Source of the DNA: Selenomonadaceae bacterium
GTDB lineage: Bacteria; Bacillota; Negativicutes; Selenomonadales; Selenomonadaceae
Direction: 5' to 3'
DNA: 5,745 nt
Assembly (NCBI GenBank): GCA_016280345.1
Contig: JAEEGN010000238.1
Span: 1 to 5,745, forward strand
Below the pieces are notes generated by a model, which saw only the letters and a list, made by a program, of their open reading frames with translations, did not search any database and was not told the origin of the DNA. How positions within the stretch are numbered: position 1 is the first letter of the stretch; each line of letters starts with the position of its first letter. Positions 1-5,672 of the stretch are shown in pieces. Both the position numbers and the translations under genes were made by a program.

Positions 1-255
1 GGGCCGTCGCGGCGGAGGGGCGGGGGGCAGCGCCCGCCGTCTCGGGGGGGAGCGCGCCATGCCGGTGGGCCGCCAGGGATGAGCGGTGGGGGAGCATGCC
101 CTCCCCTTTAGGGGCGGAGCGCGACAGTCCAGTGAACTGTCGCGGCGGAGCGGTGGGTGAGGTACACTAACTTTCGCTTTGCGTAAATCGTCATGCTGTG
201 GAACCTCATCCGGCTCGCTTCGCTCGCCACCTTCCCCTAAAAGGGAAGGCTAAAG
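1..255. repeat. Non-coding stretch with short direct and inverted repeats; probable dispersed intergenic element
   Basis: No frame here gives a believable protein. A 12-base motif, gtcgcggcggag, occurs at 6-17 and again at 139-150. A 14-base motif starting gagcggtggg occurs at 81-94 and 148-161 with one mismatch. Hairpins include arms gcgacagt/actgtcgc (121-128 with 136-143), cccc/gggg around ttta (103-106 with 111-114) and ccttccc/gggaagg (230-236 with 243-249). The tgaggt at 158-163 is the inverse of acctca at 203-208. The segment around 203-250, a cctcatccgg-type start followed by gctcgc repeats and a C-rich/G-rich hairpin, resembles repeats I recall between genes in gut Firmicutes; that is memory, not a search result. 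The window seems to begin inside one repeat unit. It may be a REP- or MITE-like element or a transcribed structured spacer. The function is unknown. Confidence 0.55.
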
Positions 256-282
256 TTCGTGAATTGTAATGGCCGAAGTAAT

Positions 283-322
283 ACGAACCCCCGCCAGCCG
301 GTTCCGGTTGGCGGGGGTTCGT
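283..322 (-). terminator. Long hairpin just after hydE, possible terminator
   Basis: A perfect 14-base inverted repeat pairs 283-296 with 309-322 (arm acgaacccccgcca). It extends inward by four more pairs, one of them G-U, to a 4-base loop. It starts 13 bases past the hydE stop codon, where a terminator would be expected. The sequence after the stem on the minus strand (attactt) is only a weak U-run, so it is not a textbook intrinsic terminator. It may instead protect the mRNA 3' end. Confidence 0.55.
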
Positions 323-335
323 GTCGTATGGGGGG

Positions 336-1412
336 TCAATCGCCGGCGGCGGTTTTCTCCGGCGGCGCCGGATTCGCGCGCCGCCGGCGGAAGCCCTTGT
401 CGGCGCCGATGAAGCGGCCCAGCGCCTTGACGCGGGCTGCCATGCAGAACCGGCATTCCTCCGGCGTGTCGGCCACGCAGGCCTTGCCGGGGTAAAGGGC
501 GTAGAGCCGCCGGGCCTCGCCCTCGGTGACGTTGGGCATCACCACGTTGGCCCCGGAGCGGAGGATGCGCTCCCGCGCGCCCGGCGACAGCGTCTCCATC
601 GCCGTCGTAGCGGGAATATTCGCCTCCGGCAGCAGCAGGCGGATAGCCGCGACCATACGCCGTACCAGGCCCATATCACCCGGCGGTGCCCCCTTCAGCG
701 GCGTGTCCTCGTTGGGAACCAGCGGGCCGATGCCCACCATGTCGGCGTCGATGGCCTGAAAAAAAAGCACGTCCCGCGCCAGGGAATCGATCGTCTGCCC
801 TGGCAGGCCCACCAGGCAGCCGGTGCCCACCTCGTAGCCGAGGCGCTTCAAATCGCGCAGGCAACGCCGCCGCTCGTCGTAACTCATGCCGGGGTGGAGG
901 CGCTCGTAGAGGGCCCGGTCCGTCGTCTCGATGCGCAGCAGAAAACGATCGGCCCCGGCATCGCGCCAGGCGCGGTAGTCCCCGATGGGGCGTTCTCCCA
1001 CCGAAAGCGTCACGGCCACGTCCAGCCGCTTAACGGCCCGAATGACGTCCGCCAGCCGCTCCGCCGTGAACCAGCCGTCTTCGCCGGATTGGAGCACTAC
1101 CGTATGATAGCCGTACCCCCTGGCCTTTTCCGCCAGCGCCACGATTTCCTCCGGCGTCAGGCGGTAGCGGCCCGCCTTCTCGTTTTCCCGCCGCAGGCCG
1201 CAGTAATGGCAATTCCGTCGGCAAAAGCTCGAGAACTCGATGAGCCCCCGCAGATGAACGGCGTCGCCGACGAAGGCCGCCCGTACCCGGTCCGCTGCCA
1301 GGGCCATCGCTTCCTCCGTCGCCGGCTCCGCCAGGAGCGACGCCAGTTCCTCTTCCGTCAGCCGGTGCGTCCGCTCCGCCCGCTCGACGAGCGCCGGCCA
1401 ATCTTTCGTCAT
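336..1412 (-). CDS. hydE: [FeFe]-hydrogenase maturase HydE (radical SAM)
   Basis: HydE is a cytoplasmic radical SAM enzyme that works with HydG and HydF to build the 2Fe subcluster of the [FeFe]-hydrogenase H-cluster; it processes the Fe(CO)2CN-cysteine unit made by HydG. The 358-residue product carries the radical SAM motif CX3CX2C at C64, C68 and C71, followed by the HydE-type GLRREN stretch. Other family signatures are VVLQSGED (105-112), NIPATTAMETLSPG (265-278) and ANVVMPN (288-294). A C-terminal C312-x7-C320-x2-C323 matches the second-cluster cysteines found in a subset of HydE proteins, including the Thermotoga one. These features separate it from BioB and PylB. I chose ATG at 1412 because a purine-rich GGGGAGA lies just upstream and the length and cysteine spacing fit the family; a GTG at 1442 would add ten residues but lies beside the upstream terminator. 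hydF, hydG and the hydrogenase are not in the window. The basic/proline tail after about 340 looks lineage-specific. Confidence 0.93.
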   Translation of the reverse strand: MTKDWPALVERAERTHRLTEEELASLLAEPATEEAMALAADRVRAAFVGDAVHLRGLIEFSSFCRRNCHYCGLRRENEKAGRYRLTPEEIVALAEKARGYGYHTVVLQSGEDGWFTAERLADVIRAVKRLDVAVTLSVGERPIGDYRAWRDAGADRFLLRIETTDRALYERLHPGMSYDERRRCLRDLKRLGYEVGTGCLVGLPGQTIDSLARDVLFFQAIDADMVGIGPLVPNEDTPLKGAPPGDMGLVRRMVAAIRLLLPEANIPATTAMETLSPGARERILRSGANVVMPNVTEGEARRLYALYPGKACVADTPEECRFCMAARVKALGRFIGADKGFRRRRANPAPPEKTAAGD

Positions 1413-1451
1413 CGGTCTCCCCGCCTTTCCTGAAGCCGCCACGCGGAAAGG

Positions 1452-1478
1452 AAAAGCCCGGAAATCATCCGGGCTTTT
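1452..1478 (-). terminator. Intrinsic terminator between the secreted-protein gene and hydE
   Basis: A perfect 10-base stem, aaaagcccgg (1452-1461) with ccgggctttt (1469-1478), encloses a 7-base loop. On the minus strand it begins directly after the TGA stop of the 1479-1880 gene and ends in a T-rich run, TTTTCCTTTCC. The other strand also ends in five Ts, so it could work in both directions. It should cut or attenuate transcription into hydE, which starts only 40 bases further on. Confidence 0.75.
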
Positions 1479-1880
1479 TCACGGCGTTGGCGAAAAGATA
1501 TACTCCACGACCGTCTCCATCGGCGAACCGGCGGCGTAGGACGTCGCCTTCGCGGGAACACCGGTGCCGCCGATCTTTTCTTTGGAAGCGTATTCCGCCA
1601 CCGCGGAATCCAGGATCTGATACGTCTTCTTCCGGCGGTCGAAGCGGATCGTGTAAAGATACAGGCGGTCGATGTCCGCCCGCACGATTTCCACCCGGGC
1701 GGTGACTTCGTGGTCGTTGTGGAACTGTAGCGACTGCATATCCACATAATAGCCGGTCGCGTCCCGGGCGTCCACGAAATGGAAATCCGCGTCCGCGAGA
1801 TCCAGGGATTCCGCCAGGCAGACCGCGCTGCCGAGGCACAGCAATACCGCTATCACCGCAATCTGATATAATTTCCTCAT
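1479..1880 (-). CDS. Small secreted protein of unknown function (possibly surface-adhesin E-like)
   Basis: The 133-residue product begins with a clear signal peptide: MRK, a hydrophobic core (LYQIAVIAVLLCLGSAV) and a likely signal peptidase I cut after CLA at residue 23. The cysteines at 15 and 21 do not sit in a good lipobox, so a lipoprotein is unlikely. The mature part of about 110 residues is rich in beta-strand-like alternation: GYYVDMQSL (43-51), EVTARVEIV (58-66), DRLYLYTIRFD (71-81), KTYQILDSAVAEY (85-97) and METVVEYIF (121-129). The order (YYVD opening strand, central I/L-Y strand, a late serine-rich turn and a final hydrophobic strand) reminds me of small adhesin E-like exported proteins common in Negativicutes, but I cannot confirm the family. 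The gene has its own promoter and terminator, so it is probably monocistronic with at most read-through into hydE. The start is ATG 1880, which leaves the signal peptide intact; a GGGGAAG stretch about nine bases upstream is a modest ribosome site. Confidence 0.8.
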   Translation of the reverse strand: MRKLYQIAVIAVLLCLGSAVCLAESLDLADADFHFVDARDATGYYVDMQSLQFHNDHEVTARVEIVRADIDRLYLYTIRFDRRKKTYQILDSAVAEYASKEKIGGTGVPAKATSYAAGSPMETVVEYIFSPTP

Positions 1881-1895
1881 GCACCATCACTTCCC

Positions 1896-1914
1896 CGCGG
1901 GGCCACTCCCCGCG
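1896..1914 (-). promoter_or_regulatory. GC hairpin beside the start of the secreted-protein gene
   Basis: Arms cgcgggg (1896-1902) and ccccgcg (1908-1914) form a perfect 7-base stem around a 5-base loop in the 5' leader, about 15 bases before the ATG at 1880. It abuts the GGGGAAG that would serve as ribosome site. The overlapping self-complementary ccccgcgggg (1893-1902) offers a competing fold that would sequester that site. A role in tuning translation is inference; in GC-rich DNA such stems can be chance. Confidence 0.35.
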
Positions 1915-2015
1915 CGCTTGTCACATTCCAATATCCGCCCGGCGTCACGCGGCCCGGGCGGTCGAGCCCGCCGGCGGCACGAATGATACGCTTCGTACTC
2001 ATTGCGTACCTGCTT

Positions 2016-2024
2016 ATTATATCA
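2016..2024 (-). promoter_or_regulatory. Extended -10 promoter for the secreted-protein gene
   Basis: Read on the minus strand this is TGATATAAT, a perfect consensus -10 (2016-2021) with the extended TG (2023-2024), preceded by T-rich DNA. No good -35 lies 16-18 bases upstream, as is common for extended -10 promoters. Transcription would begin near 2009 and leave a leader of roughly 130 bases before the ATG at 1880. It is an AT-rich island in an otherwise GC-rich region, which supports a promoter. Confidence 0.7.
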
Positions 2025-2056
2025 AAAAAAGGGAAAAAGGGAAAGCGGGAAGAACG

Positions 2057-2084
2057 GTTTTTGTCAATGCGTTTTTGTCGATGT
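2057..2084. repeat. Tandem 14-base direct repeat, possible operator
   Basis: GTTTTTGTCAATGC (2057-2070) is followed at once by GTTTTTGTCGATGT (2071-2084), with 12 of 14 positions the same. It lies in the divergent control region, 33 bases upstream of the leftward -10 and about 80 bases upstream of the rightward -35. Tandem sites spaced 14 bases apart could bind a regulator, or may be a local duplication. No known box is recognised. Confidence 0.4.
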
Positions 2085-2115
2085 TTTGGGCGGCGAGGCG
2101 GGCATCGCCGGGGGA

Positions 2116-2139
2116 ACGCTTTCCCGGACCGGAAAGCGT
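2116..2139. promoter_or_regulatory. 9-base inverted repeat upstream of the polyamine operon promoter, possible operator
   Basis: Arms acgctttcc (2116-2124) and ggaaagcgt (2131-2139) are perfect complements around 6 bases. It ends 26 bases before the predicted -35 of the speB promoter. It is upstream of the predicted start site and so would not be in that mRNA, which favours a protein-binding site over an RNA hairpin. No T-run follows on either strand, so it is not an intrinsic terminator. The regulator is unknown. Confidence 0.45.
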
Positions 2140-2165
2140 CGGGCGCGCGAAACGGCTGCGGGCGA

Positions 2166-2194
2166 TTGACGGGGCGGGAGAGATTTGCTATGCT
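2166..2194 (+). promoter_or_regulatory. Sigma-70-type promoter of the polyamine operon
   Basis: A -35 TTGACG (2166-2171) and a -10 TATGCT (2189-2194) are separated by exactly 17 bases, and an extended -10 TG sits at 2186-2187. Transcription would start near 2201, about 30 bases before the agmatinase ATG. The short leader leaves no room for a riboswitch, so control is more likely to act at upstream DNA sites. Confidence 0.7.
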
Positions 2195-2215
2195 TAGAGA
2201 AAACACCATGTGAAC

Positions 2216-2226
2216 AGGGAGCGAGG
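2216..2226 (+). promoter_or_regulatory. Ribosome binding site of agmatinase
   Basis: AGGGAG (2216-2221) runs into GCGAGG (2221-2226), giving purine-rich anti-Shine-Dalgarno matches 10 and 5 bases before the ATG at 2232. This fixes that start in preference to any internal methionine. Confidence 0.65.
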
Positions 2227-2231
2227 CGTAT

Positions 2232-3107
2232 ATGGAAAAGAATATCGAGACGTTCCTCGGCTGCGGGGCCGCTTACGAGGAAGCGCGGATCGTGCTGTTC
2301 GGAGCGCCCTTTGACTCCACGACGTCGTACCGGCCGGGGACGCGGTTCGCCAGCCGCACCATGCGGGCGGAGTCCTACGGGCTGGAGACGTATAGCCCGT
2401 ATCAGGATCTGGATTTGGAAGACGCCCTCGTCTTTGACGGCGGCGATCTGGAACTCTGCTTCGGCGACACGGGGCGGGCGCTGGCGGATATCCGCGGCTT
2501 CGCCGCCGGGGTACTGGCCGATCATAAGCTGCCGTTTCTCATCGGCGGCGAGCATCTGGTGACGCTGCCCGCCATCGAGGCGGCGGCGGAAAAGTACCCG
2601 GACCTCGGCGTCATCCACTTCGACGCCCATACCGATCTCAGAGACGATTACCTCGGGGCGCGGCTCTCTCACGCCACGGTGATCCGCCGCGTCTGGGACG
2701 TCGTCGGCGACGGCCGCATCTTCCAGTTCGGCATCCGGAGCGGGGAACGGGCGGAATTCCGCTGGGCGAAAGAGCATACCTGCCTGCGGAAGTTCGACTT
2801 CGAGGGCCTGTCGTCGGCCATCGCGGCGTTAAAGGGACGCCCGGTCTATTTTACCATCGACCTCGACGTCCTCGACCCGTCCTGCTTCCCCGGCACCGGG
2901 ACGCCCGAGGCCGGCGGCGTGACGTTCCGGGAGCTTCTGGCGGCGGCGCTGGCCGTCATCGGCGGCTGCTGGATCGTTGGCTGCGACCTGGTGGAGCTGT
3001 CGCCACCGCTCGACGCCAGCGGCGCCTCCACCGCCACGGCGCTGAAGATTCTGCGGGAAATGCTGCTGGCGCTGGAAAAGCCGTTCATCGCGCCGGAAAT
3101 GGTATGA
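2232..3107 (+). CDS. speB: Agmatinase (agmatine ureohydrolase)
   Basis: The product is predicted to hydrolyse agmatine to putrescine and urea in the cytoplasm, using a binuclear manganese centre. The 291-residue protein spans the ureohydrolase (arginase/agmatinase) fold. The metal-binding motifs are complete: GGEH (105-108, ligand H108), DAHTD (131-135, ligands D131, H133, D135) and TIDLDVLDP (208-216, ligands D210, D212). SHATVIRR (146-153), GTGTPEAGG (221-229) and VELSPPLD (253-260) are the other conserved blocks. The PGTGTPE loop and the length fit agmatinase better than arginase. The gene is the first of a three-gene plus-strand unit whose other members use putrescine, which supports the substrate. 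No arginine decarboxylase is in the window, so agmatine must come from a gene elsewhere or from outside the cell. Related ureohydrolases act on other guanidino compounds, so the exact substrate rests partly on context. Confidence 0.92.
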   Translation: MEKNIETFLGCGAAYEEARIVLFGAPFDSTTSYRPGTRFASRTMRAESYGLETYSPYQDLDLEDALVFDGGDLELCFGDTGRALADIRGFAAGVLADHKLPFLIGGEHLVTLPAIEAAAEKYPDLGVIHFDAHTDLRDDYLGARLSHATVIRRVWDVVGDGRIFQFGIRSGERAEFRWAKEHTCLRKFDFEGLSSAIAALKGRPVYFTIDLDVLDPSCFPGTGTPEAGGVTFRELLAAALAVIGGCWIVGCDLVELSPPLDASGASTATALKILREMLLALEKPFIAPEMV

Positions 3108-3192
3108 CAGGGAAACATTTTACGCCTGCAGGCATTCTTGCCGTGGGCAATAGGTAACATCTGGTTGACGCAAAAAAAGAATTAGTCGGAAC

Positions 3193-3200
3193 AGGGAGGA
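3193..3200 (+). promoter_or_regulatory. Strong ribosome binding site of the dehydrogenase gene
   Basis: AGGGAGGA ends six bases before the ATG at 3207 and is the best ribosome site in the window. It lies at the end of a 99-base spacer after speB. The spacer also contains a 10-base palindrome gcctgcaggc (3124-3133) and a small ttgcc/ggcaa hairpin (3138-3150), but no U-run and no convincing promoter, so the gene is most likely read from the speB promoter. Confidence 0.75.
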
Positions 3201-3206
3201 ATCATC

Positions 3207-4406
3207 ATGGGAAAAGCTCTCATCATCGGTTGCGGCGGCGTCGCCGGCGTCGCCATCCATAAATGCTGCCAGAACAGCGAGGCGTTTGACGCGATCTGCG
3301 TCGCCAGCCGCACGAAGTCGAAATGCGACGCCATCAAGGCGAAGCTGGACGGCGGCAGGACGAAGATCACCACGGCCCGGGTGGACGCCGACAACGTGGA
3401 CGAGCTCGTGGCCCTCATCGAACGCGAGAAGCCCGACGTGGTGCTGAACCTGGCGCTGCCGTATCAGGATCTCACCATCATGGACGCCTGCCTCAAAACG
3501 CGGGTGCATTACGTCGATACCGCCAACTACGAGCCGCCCGATACGGCGCATTTCGAGTACAAGTGGCAGTGGGCCTACCGCGACCGCTTTCGGGAGGCCG
3601 GCATCACGGCGCTGCTGGGCTCCGGCTTCGACCCCGGCGTCACCGGCGTTTTCTCCGCCTACGCCCTGAAGCACGAGTTCGACGAGATCAACTACATCGA
3701 CATCCTCGATTGTAACGGCGGCGACCACGGCTATCCCTTCGCCACGAATTTCAACCCTGAAATCAACATCCGCGAGGTTTCGGCCAAGGGCAGCTATTGG
3801 GAGGACGGCCACTGGGTCTATACGGCGCCGATGGAAATCAAGCGCGTCTATGATTTCGACCAGGTGGGCCCAAAGGATATGTACCTGCTGCACCATGAGG
3901 AAATCGAGTCATTGGCGTTGAATATCCCCGGCATCAAGCGCATCCGCTTCTTCATGACCTTCGGCCAGAGCTATCTGACGCATCTGAAATGTCTGGAGAA
4001 CGTCGGCATGACCTCCATCGAGCCCATCGACTTCGAGGGCAAGAAAATCGTGCCGCTGCAGTTCCTGAAGGCGGTGCTGCCCGACCCGGCCAGCCTCGGT
4101 CCGCGCACCAGGGGCAAGACGAATATCGGCTGCATCTTCCGGGGCAAGAAGGACGGCAAAGAAAAGACCTATTACCTCTACAACGTCTGCGACCATCAGG
4201 AATGCTACCGCGAGGTCGGCTCCCAGGCCATTTCCTATACTACCGGCGTGCCGGCGATGATCGGCGCCATGCTGGTGATGAACGGCACCTGGAAAGGGCC
4301 GGGCGTGTTCAACATCGAGGAATTCGATCCCGATCCCTTCATGGAGGCGCTGAACAAGTGGGGCCTGCCCTGGCAGGAGAGCCACGCCCCGAAGCTGGTG
4401 GACTGA
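3207..4406 (+). CDS. Carboxynorspermidine/carboxyspermidine dehydrogenase (saccharopine dehydrogenase family)
   Basis: The enzyme condenses a diamine (putrescine, or 1,3-diaminopropane) with L-aspartate 4-semialdehyde and reduces the Schiff base with NADPH, giving carboxyspermidine or carboxynorspermidine. The 399-residue protein starts with a Rossmann nucleotide-binding segment, KALIIGCGGVAGVA (3-16), and SRT (34-36) ends the second strand as is usual for NADP binding. NLALPYQDLTIMDACL (81-96) and HYVDTANYE (101-109) are family blocks, as is GSGFDPGVTGVFSAYA (138-153). The C-terminal half (about 160-390) includes the DHGYPFATNFNPEINIREVS stretch (173-192) and TTGVPAMIGAML (345-356). True saccharopine dehydrogenase acts in lysine metabolism and looks similar in annotation, but the next gene, an nspC that abuts this one, makes the polyamine role far more likely. 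Databases often label this family simply as saccharopine dehydrogenase or lys1. Confidence 0.9.
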   Translation: MGKALIIGCGGVAGVAIHKCCQNSEAFDAICVASRTKSKCDAIKAKLDGGRTKITTARVDADNVDELVALIEREKPDVVLNLALPYQDLTIMDACLKTRVHYVDTANYEPPDTAHFEYKWQWAYRDRFREAGITALLGSGFDPGVTGVFSAYALKHEFDEINYIDILDCNGGDHGYPFATNFNPEINIREVSAKGSYWEDGHWVYTAPMEIKRVYDFDQVGPKDMYLLHHEEIESLALNIPGIKRIRFFMTFGQSYLTHLKCLENVGMTSIEPIDFEGKKIVPLQFLKAVLPDPASLGPRTRGKTNIGCIFRGKKDGKEKTYYLYNVCDHQECYREVGSQAISYTTGVPAMIGAMLVMNGTWKGPGVFNIEEFDPDPFMEALNKWGLPWQESHAPKLVD

Positions 4407-5570
4407 ATGGACATCGGCATCGACCGGGACGACCGGCCACGGATGGAGAAGGTCTGGCGCGAAGTGCCGACGCCCGCCTACGTGGTGGACGAGACGAGGT
4501 TGCGGCGCAACCTCGAATGTCTGGCCCAGGTGAAGCGGGACACCGGCTGCAGGATTCTGCTGGCGCAGAAGGCGTTCTCGATGTTCCATTTCTACCCGCT
4601 GATCCGGAAATACCTCGACGGCAGCGCCGCCAGCGGGCTCTATGAAGCGCGGCTGGGCAAAGAGACCATGGGGGGCGAGGTCCACGTCTTCGCGCCGGCC
4701 TTCCGGGAGGACGAATTCCCGGAAATCGCGGCGACGGCCGACCACATCGTTTTCAATTCCTTTTCCCAGTGGAAGAAGTACCGGGCGGCGGCGCTGGCGG
4801 CAGGCTGCGTCTGCGGCCTGCGGGTGAATCCGGAACATTCGACGCAGGATACGCCGATTTACGACCCCTGCGCGCCGGGTTCCCGGCTCGGGGTGCGGCG
4901 TGCGGACTTCGAGGAGGCGGCGCTGGACGGCATCAGCGGGCTTCACTTCCACACCCTCTGCGAGCAGGGATCGGAGCCGCTGGCGGCAACACTGGACGCT
5001 TTCGAGAAGAAGTTCGGCGCGTTTCTGCCGCGGATGCAGTGGGTGAACCTCGGCGGCGGTCACCATATCACGAAGCCCGGCTACGATATCGCGCTGCTGG
5101 AGCGCTGTATCCGCCGCCTTCAGGAACGCTACGGCCTGACGGTATATCTGGAGCCAGGGGAGGCAGTGGCGCTGCGGGCCGGCGAACTGGTGACGACGGT
5201 GCTGGACGTCGTACCGGCCGAAGTGCCGGTCGCCATCCTCGACACCTCCGCCGCCTGCCACATGCCCGACGTGATCGAGATGCCCTACCGACCGCCGCTT
5301 TTCGGCGCGGGTGCGCCGGAGGAGTACGACCATACATACCGGCTGGCCGGGCCCACCTGCCTGGCCGGAGATATCATCGGCGACTATTCCTTCCCCCGCC
5401 CCCTCGCTCCCGGCGATCGTCTGATCTTCGGCGACATGGCCATCTACACGATGGTGAAGAACAACACCTTCAACGGCATGGCGCTGCCGGCCATCATCGC
5501 CGTCGAAGGGGAGCGGTGGCACGTCGTCCGGCAGTTCGGCTACGAGGACTTCAGGAGCCGCCTGTCGTAG
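4407..5570 (+). CDS. nspC: Carboxynorspermidine/carboxyspermidine decarboxylase
   Basis: This PLP-dependent, fold-type III decarboxylase removes CO2 from carboxyspermidine or carboxynorspermidine to give spermidine or norspermidine. The 387-residue protein has VPTPAYVVDE (20-29) at the start of the barrel and the PLP lysine K55 in LLAQKAFSMF (51-60). GLHFHTLCEQ (178-187), LGGGHH (215-220) and the phosphate-binding EPGE (249-252) follow. The C-terminal domain carries DTSAACHMPD (279-288) and GPTCLAGD (315-322), whose C318 corresponds to the active-site cysteine supplied by the partner subunit in related decarboxylases, so a homodimer is expected. Its ATG follows the dehydrogenase TGA with no gap and lacks a strong ribosome site, which suggests translational coupling. 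A start at the ATG at 4443 is possible, since conservation begins near residue 17, but its upstream sequence is no better. With putrescine supplied by speB, spermidine is the likelier product than norspermidine. Confidence 0.93.
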   Translation: MDIGIDRDDRPRMEKVWREVPTPAYVVDETRLRRNLECLAQVKRDTGCRILLAQKAFSMFHFYPLIRKYLDGSAASGLYEARLGKETMGGEVHVFAPAFREDEFPEIAATADHIVFNSFSQWKKYRAAALAAGCVCGLRVNPEHSTQDTPIYDPCAPGSRLGVRRADFEEAALDGISGLHFHTLCEQGSEPLAATLDAFEKKFGAFLPRMQWVNLGGGHHITKPGYDIALLERCIRRLQERYGLTVYLEPGEAVALRAGELVTTVLDVVPAEVPVAILDTSAACHMPDVIEMPYRPPLFGAGAPEEYDHTYRLAGPTCLAGDIIGDYSFPRPLAPGDRLIFGDMAIYTMVKNNTFNGMALPAIIAVEGERWHVVRQFGYEDFRSRLS

Positions 5571-5597
5571 CCGCTGGTTCCGGGGCATCGGGAATCC

Positions 5598-5642
5598 CAT
5601 GATAAAAGCCGCGAAGCGTTATGCTTCGCGGCTTTTGTCATG
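5598..5642 (+). terminator. Strong terminator of the polyamine operon, probably bidirectional
   Basis: A 14-base perfect stem, 5604-5617 with 5623-5636, has arm core gccgcgaagc and a 5-base loop. It extends outward through a T-G wobble and five more pairs to 5598 and 5642, about 20 pairs in all. The arms carry AAAA on one side and TTTT on the other, so a U-run forms on either strand. It begins 28 bases after the nspC stop and 31 bases after the stop of the convergent partial gene on the minus strand. Confidence 0.85.
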
Positions 5643-5672
5643 CGTACTCTCTGGCTGCTTCCATTTGGCCGA

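Noticed and set aside
1..255. CRISPR array or tRNA gene in the repeat-rich left end
   Set aside because: The repeats are unevenly spaced and differ in length, without uniform spacers, and no cloverleaf with a T-loop motif can be drawn.
321..1433. Open frame of 370 codons on the plus strand opposite hydE
   Set aside because: It is an Arg/His/Ala/Pro-rich shadow of hydE, begins inside the terminator-like hairpin region and lacks a ribosome site.
2061..2066. Minus-strand TTGACA within the tandem repeat as the -35 of the leftward promoter
   Set aside because: It lies about 38 bases from the TATAAT, far outside the usual spacing, so the promoter is better read as extended -10. The TTGACA may still be part of an operator.
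2190..2213. Seven-codon ORF (MLRENTM) just before speB as a leader peptide
   Set aside because: Its ATG overlaps the predicted -10 hexamer, so it would lie upstream of the transcript start and not be translated.
2064..2777. Minus-strand frame of 237 codons across the control region and the start of speB
   Set aside because: It is antisense to the conserved ureohydrolase motifs and would cross both promoters; no family features.
3165..3193. TTGACG in the speB-dehydrogenase spacer as an internal promoter
   Set aside because: No acceptable -10 hexamer is found 16-18 bases downstream; the spacer is more simply part of one transcript.
3909..5600. Open frame of 563 codons on the minus strand antisense to the dehydrogenase and nspC genes
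   Set aside because: It is the mirror of two well-supported genes in GC-rich DNA, has no domain-like blocks, is rich in His/Arg/Gln/Val typical of antisense frames, and runs through the terminator.
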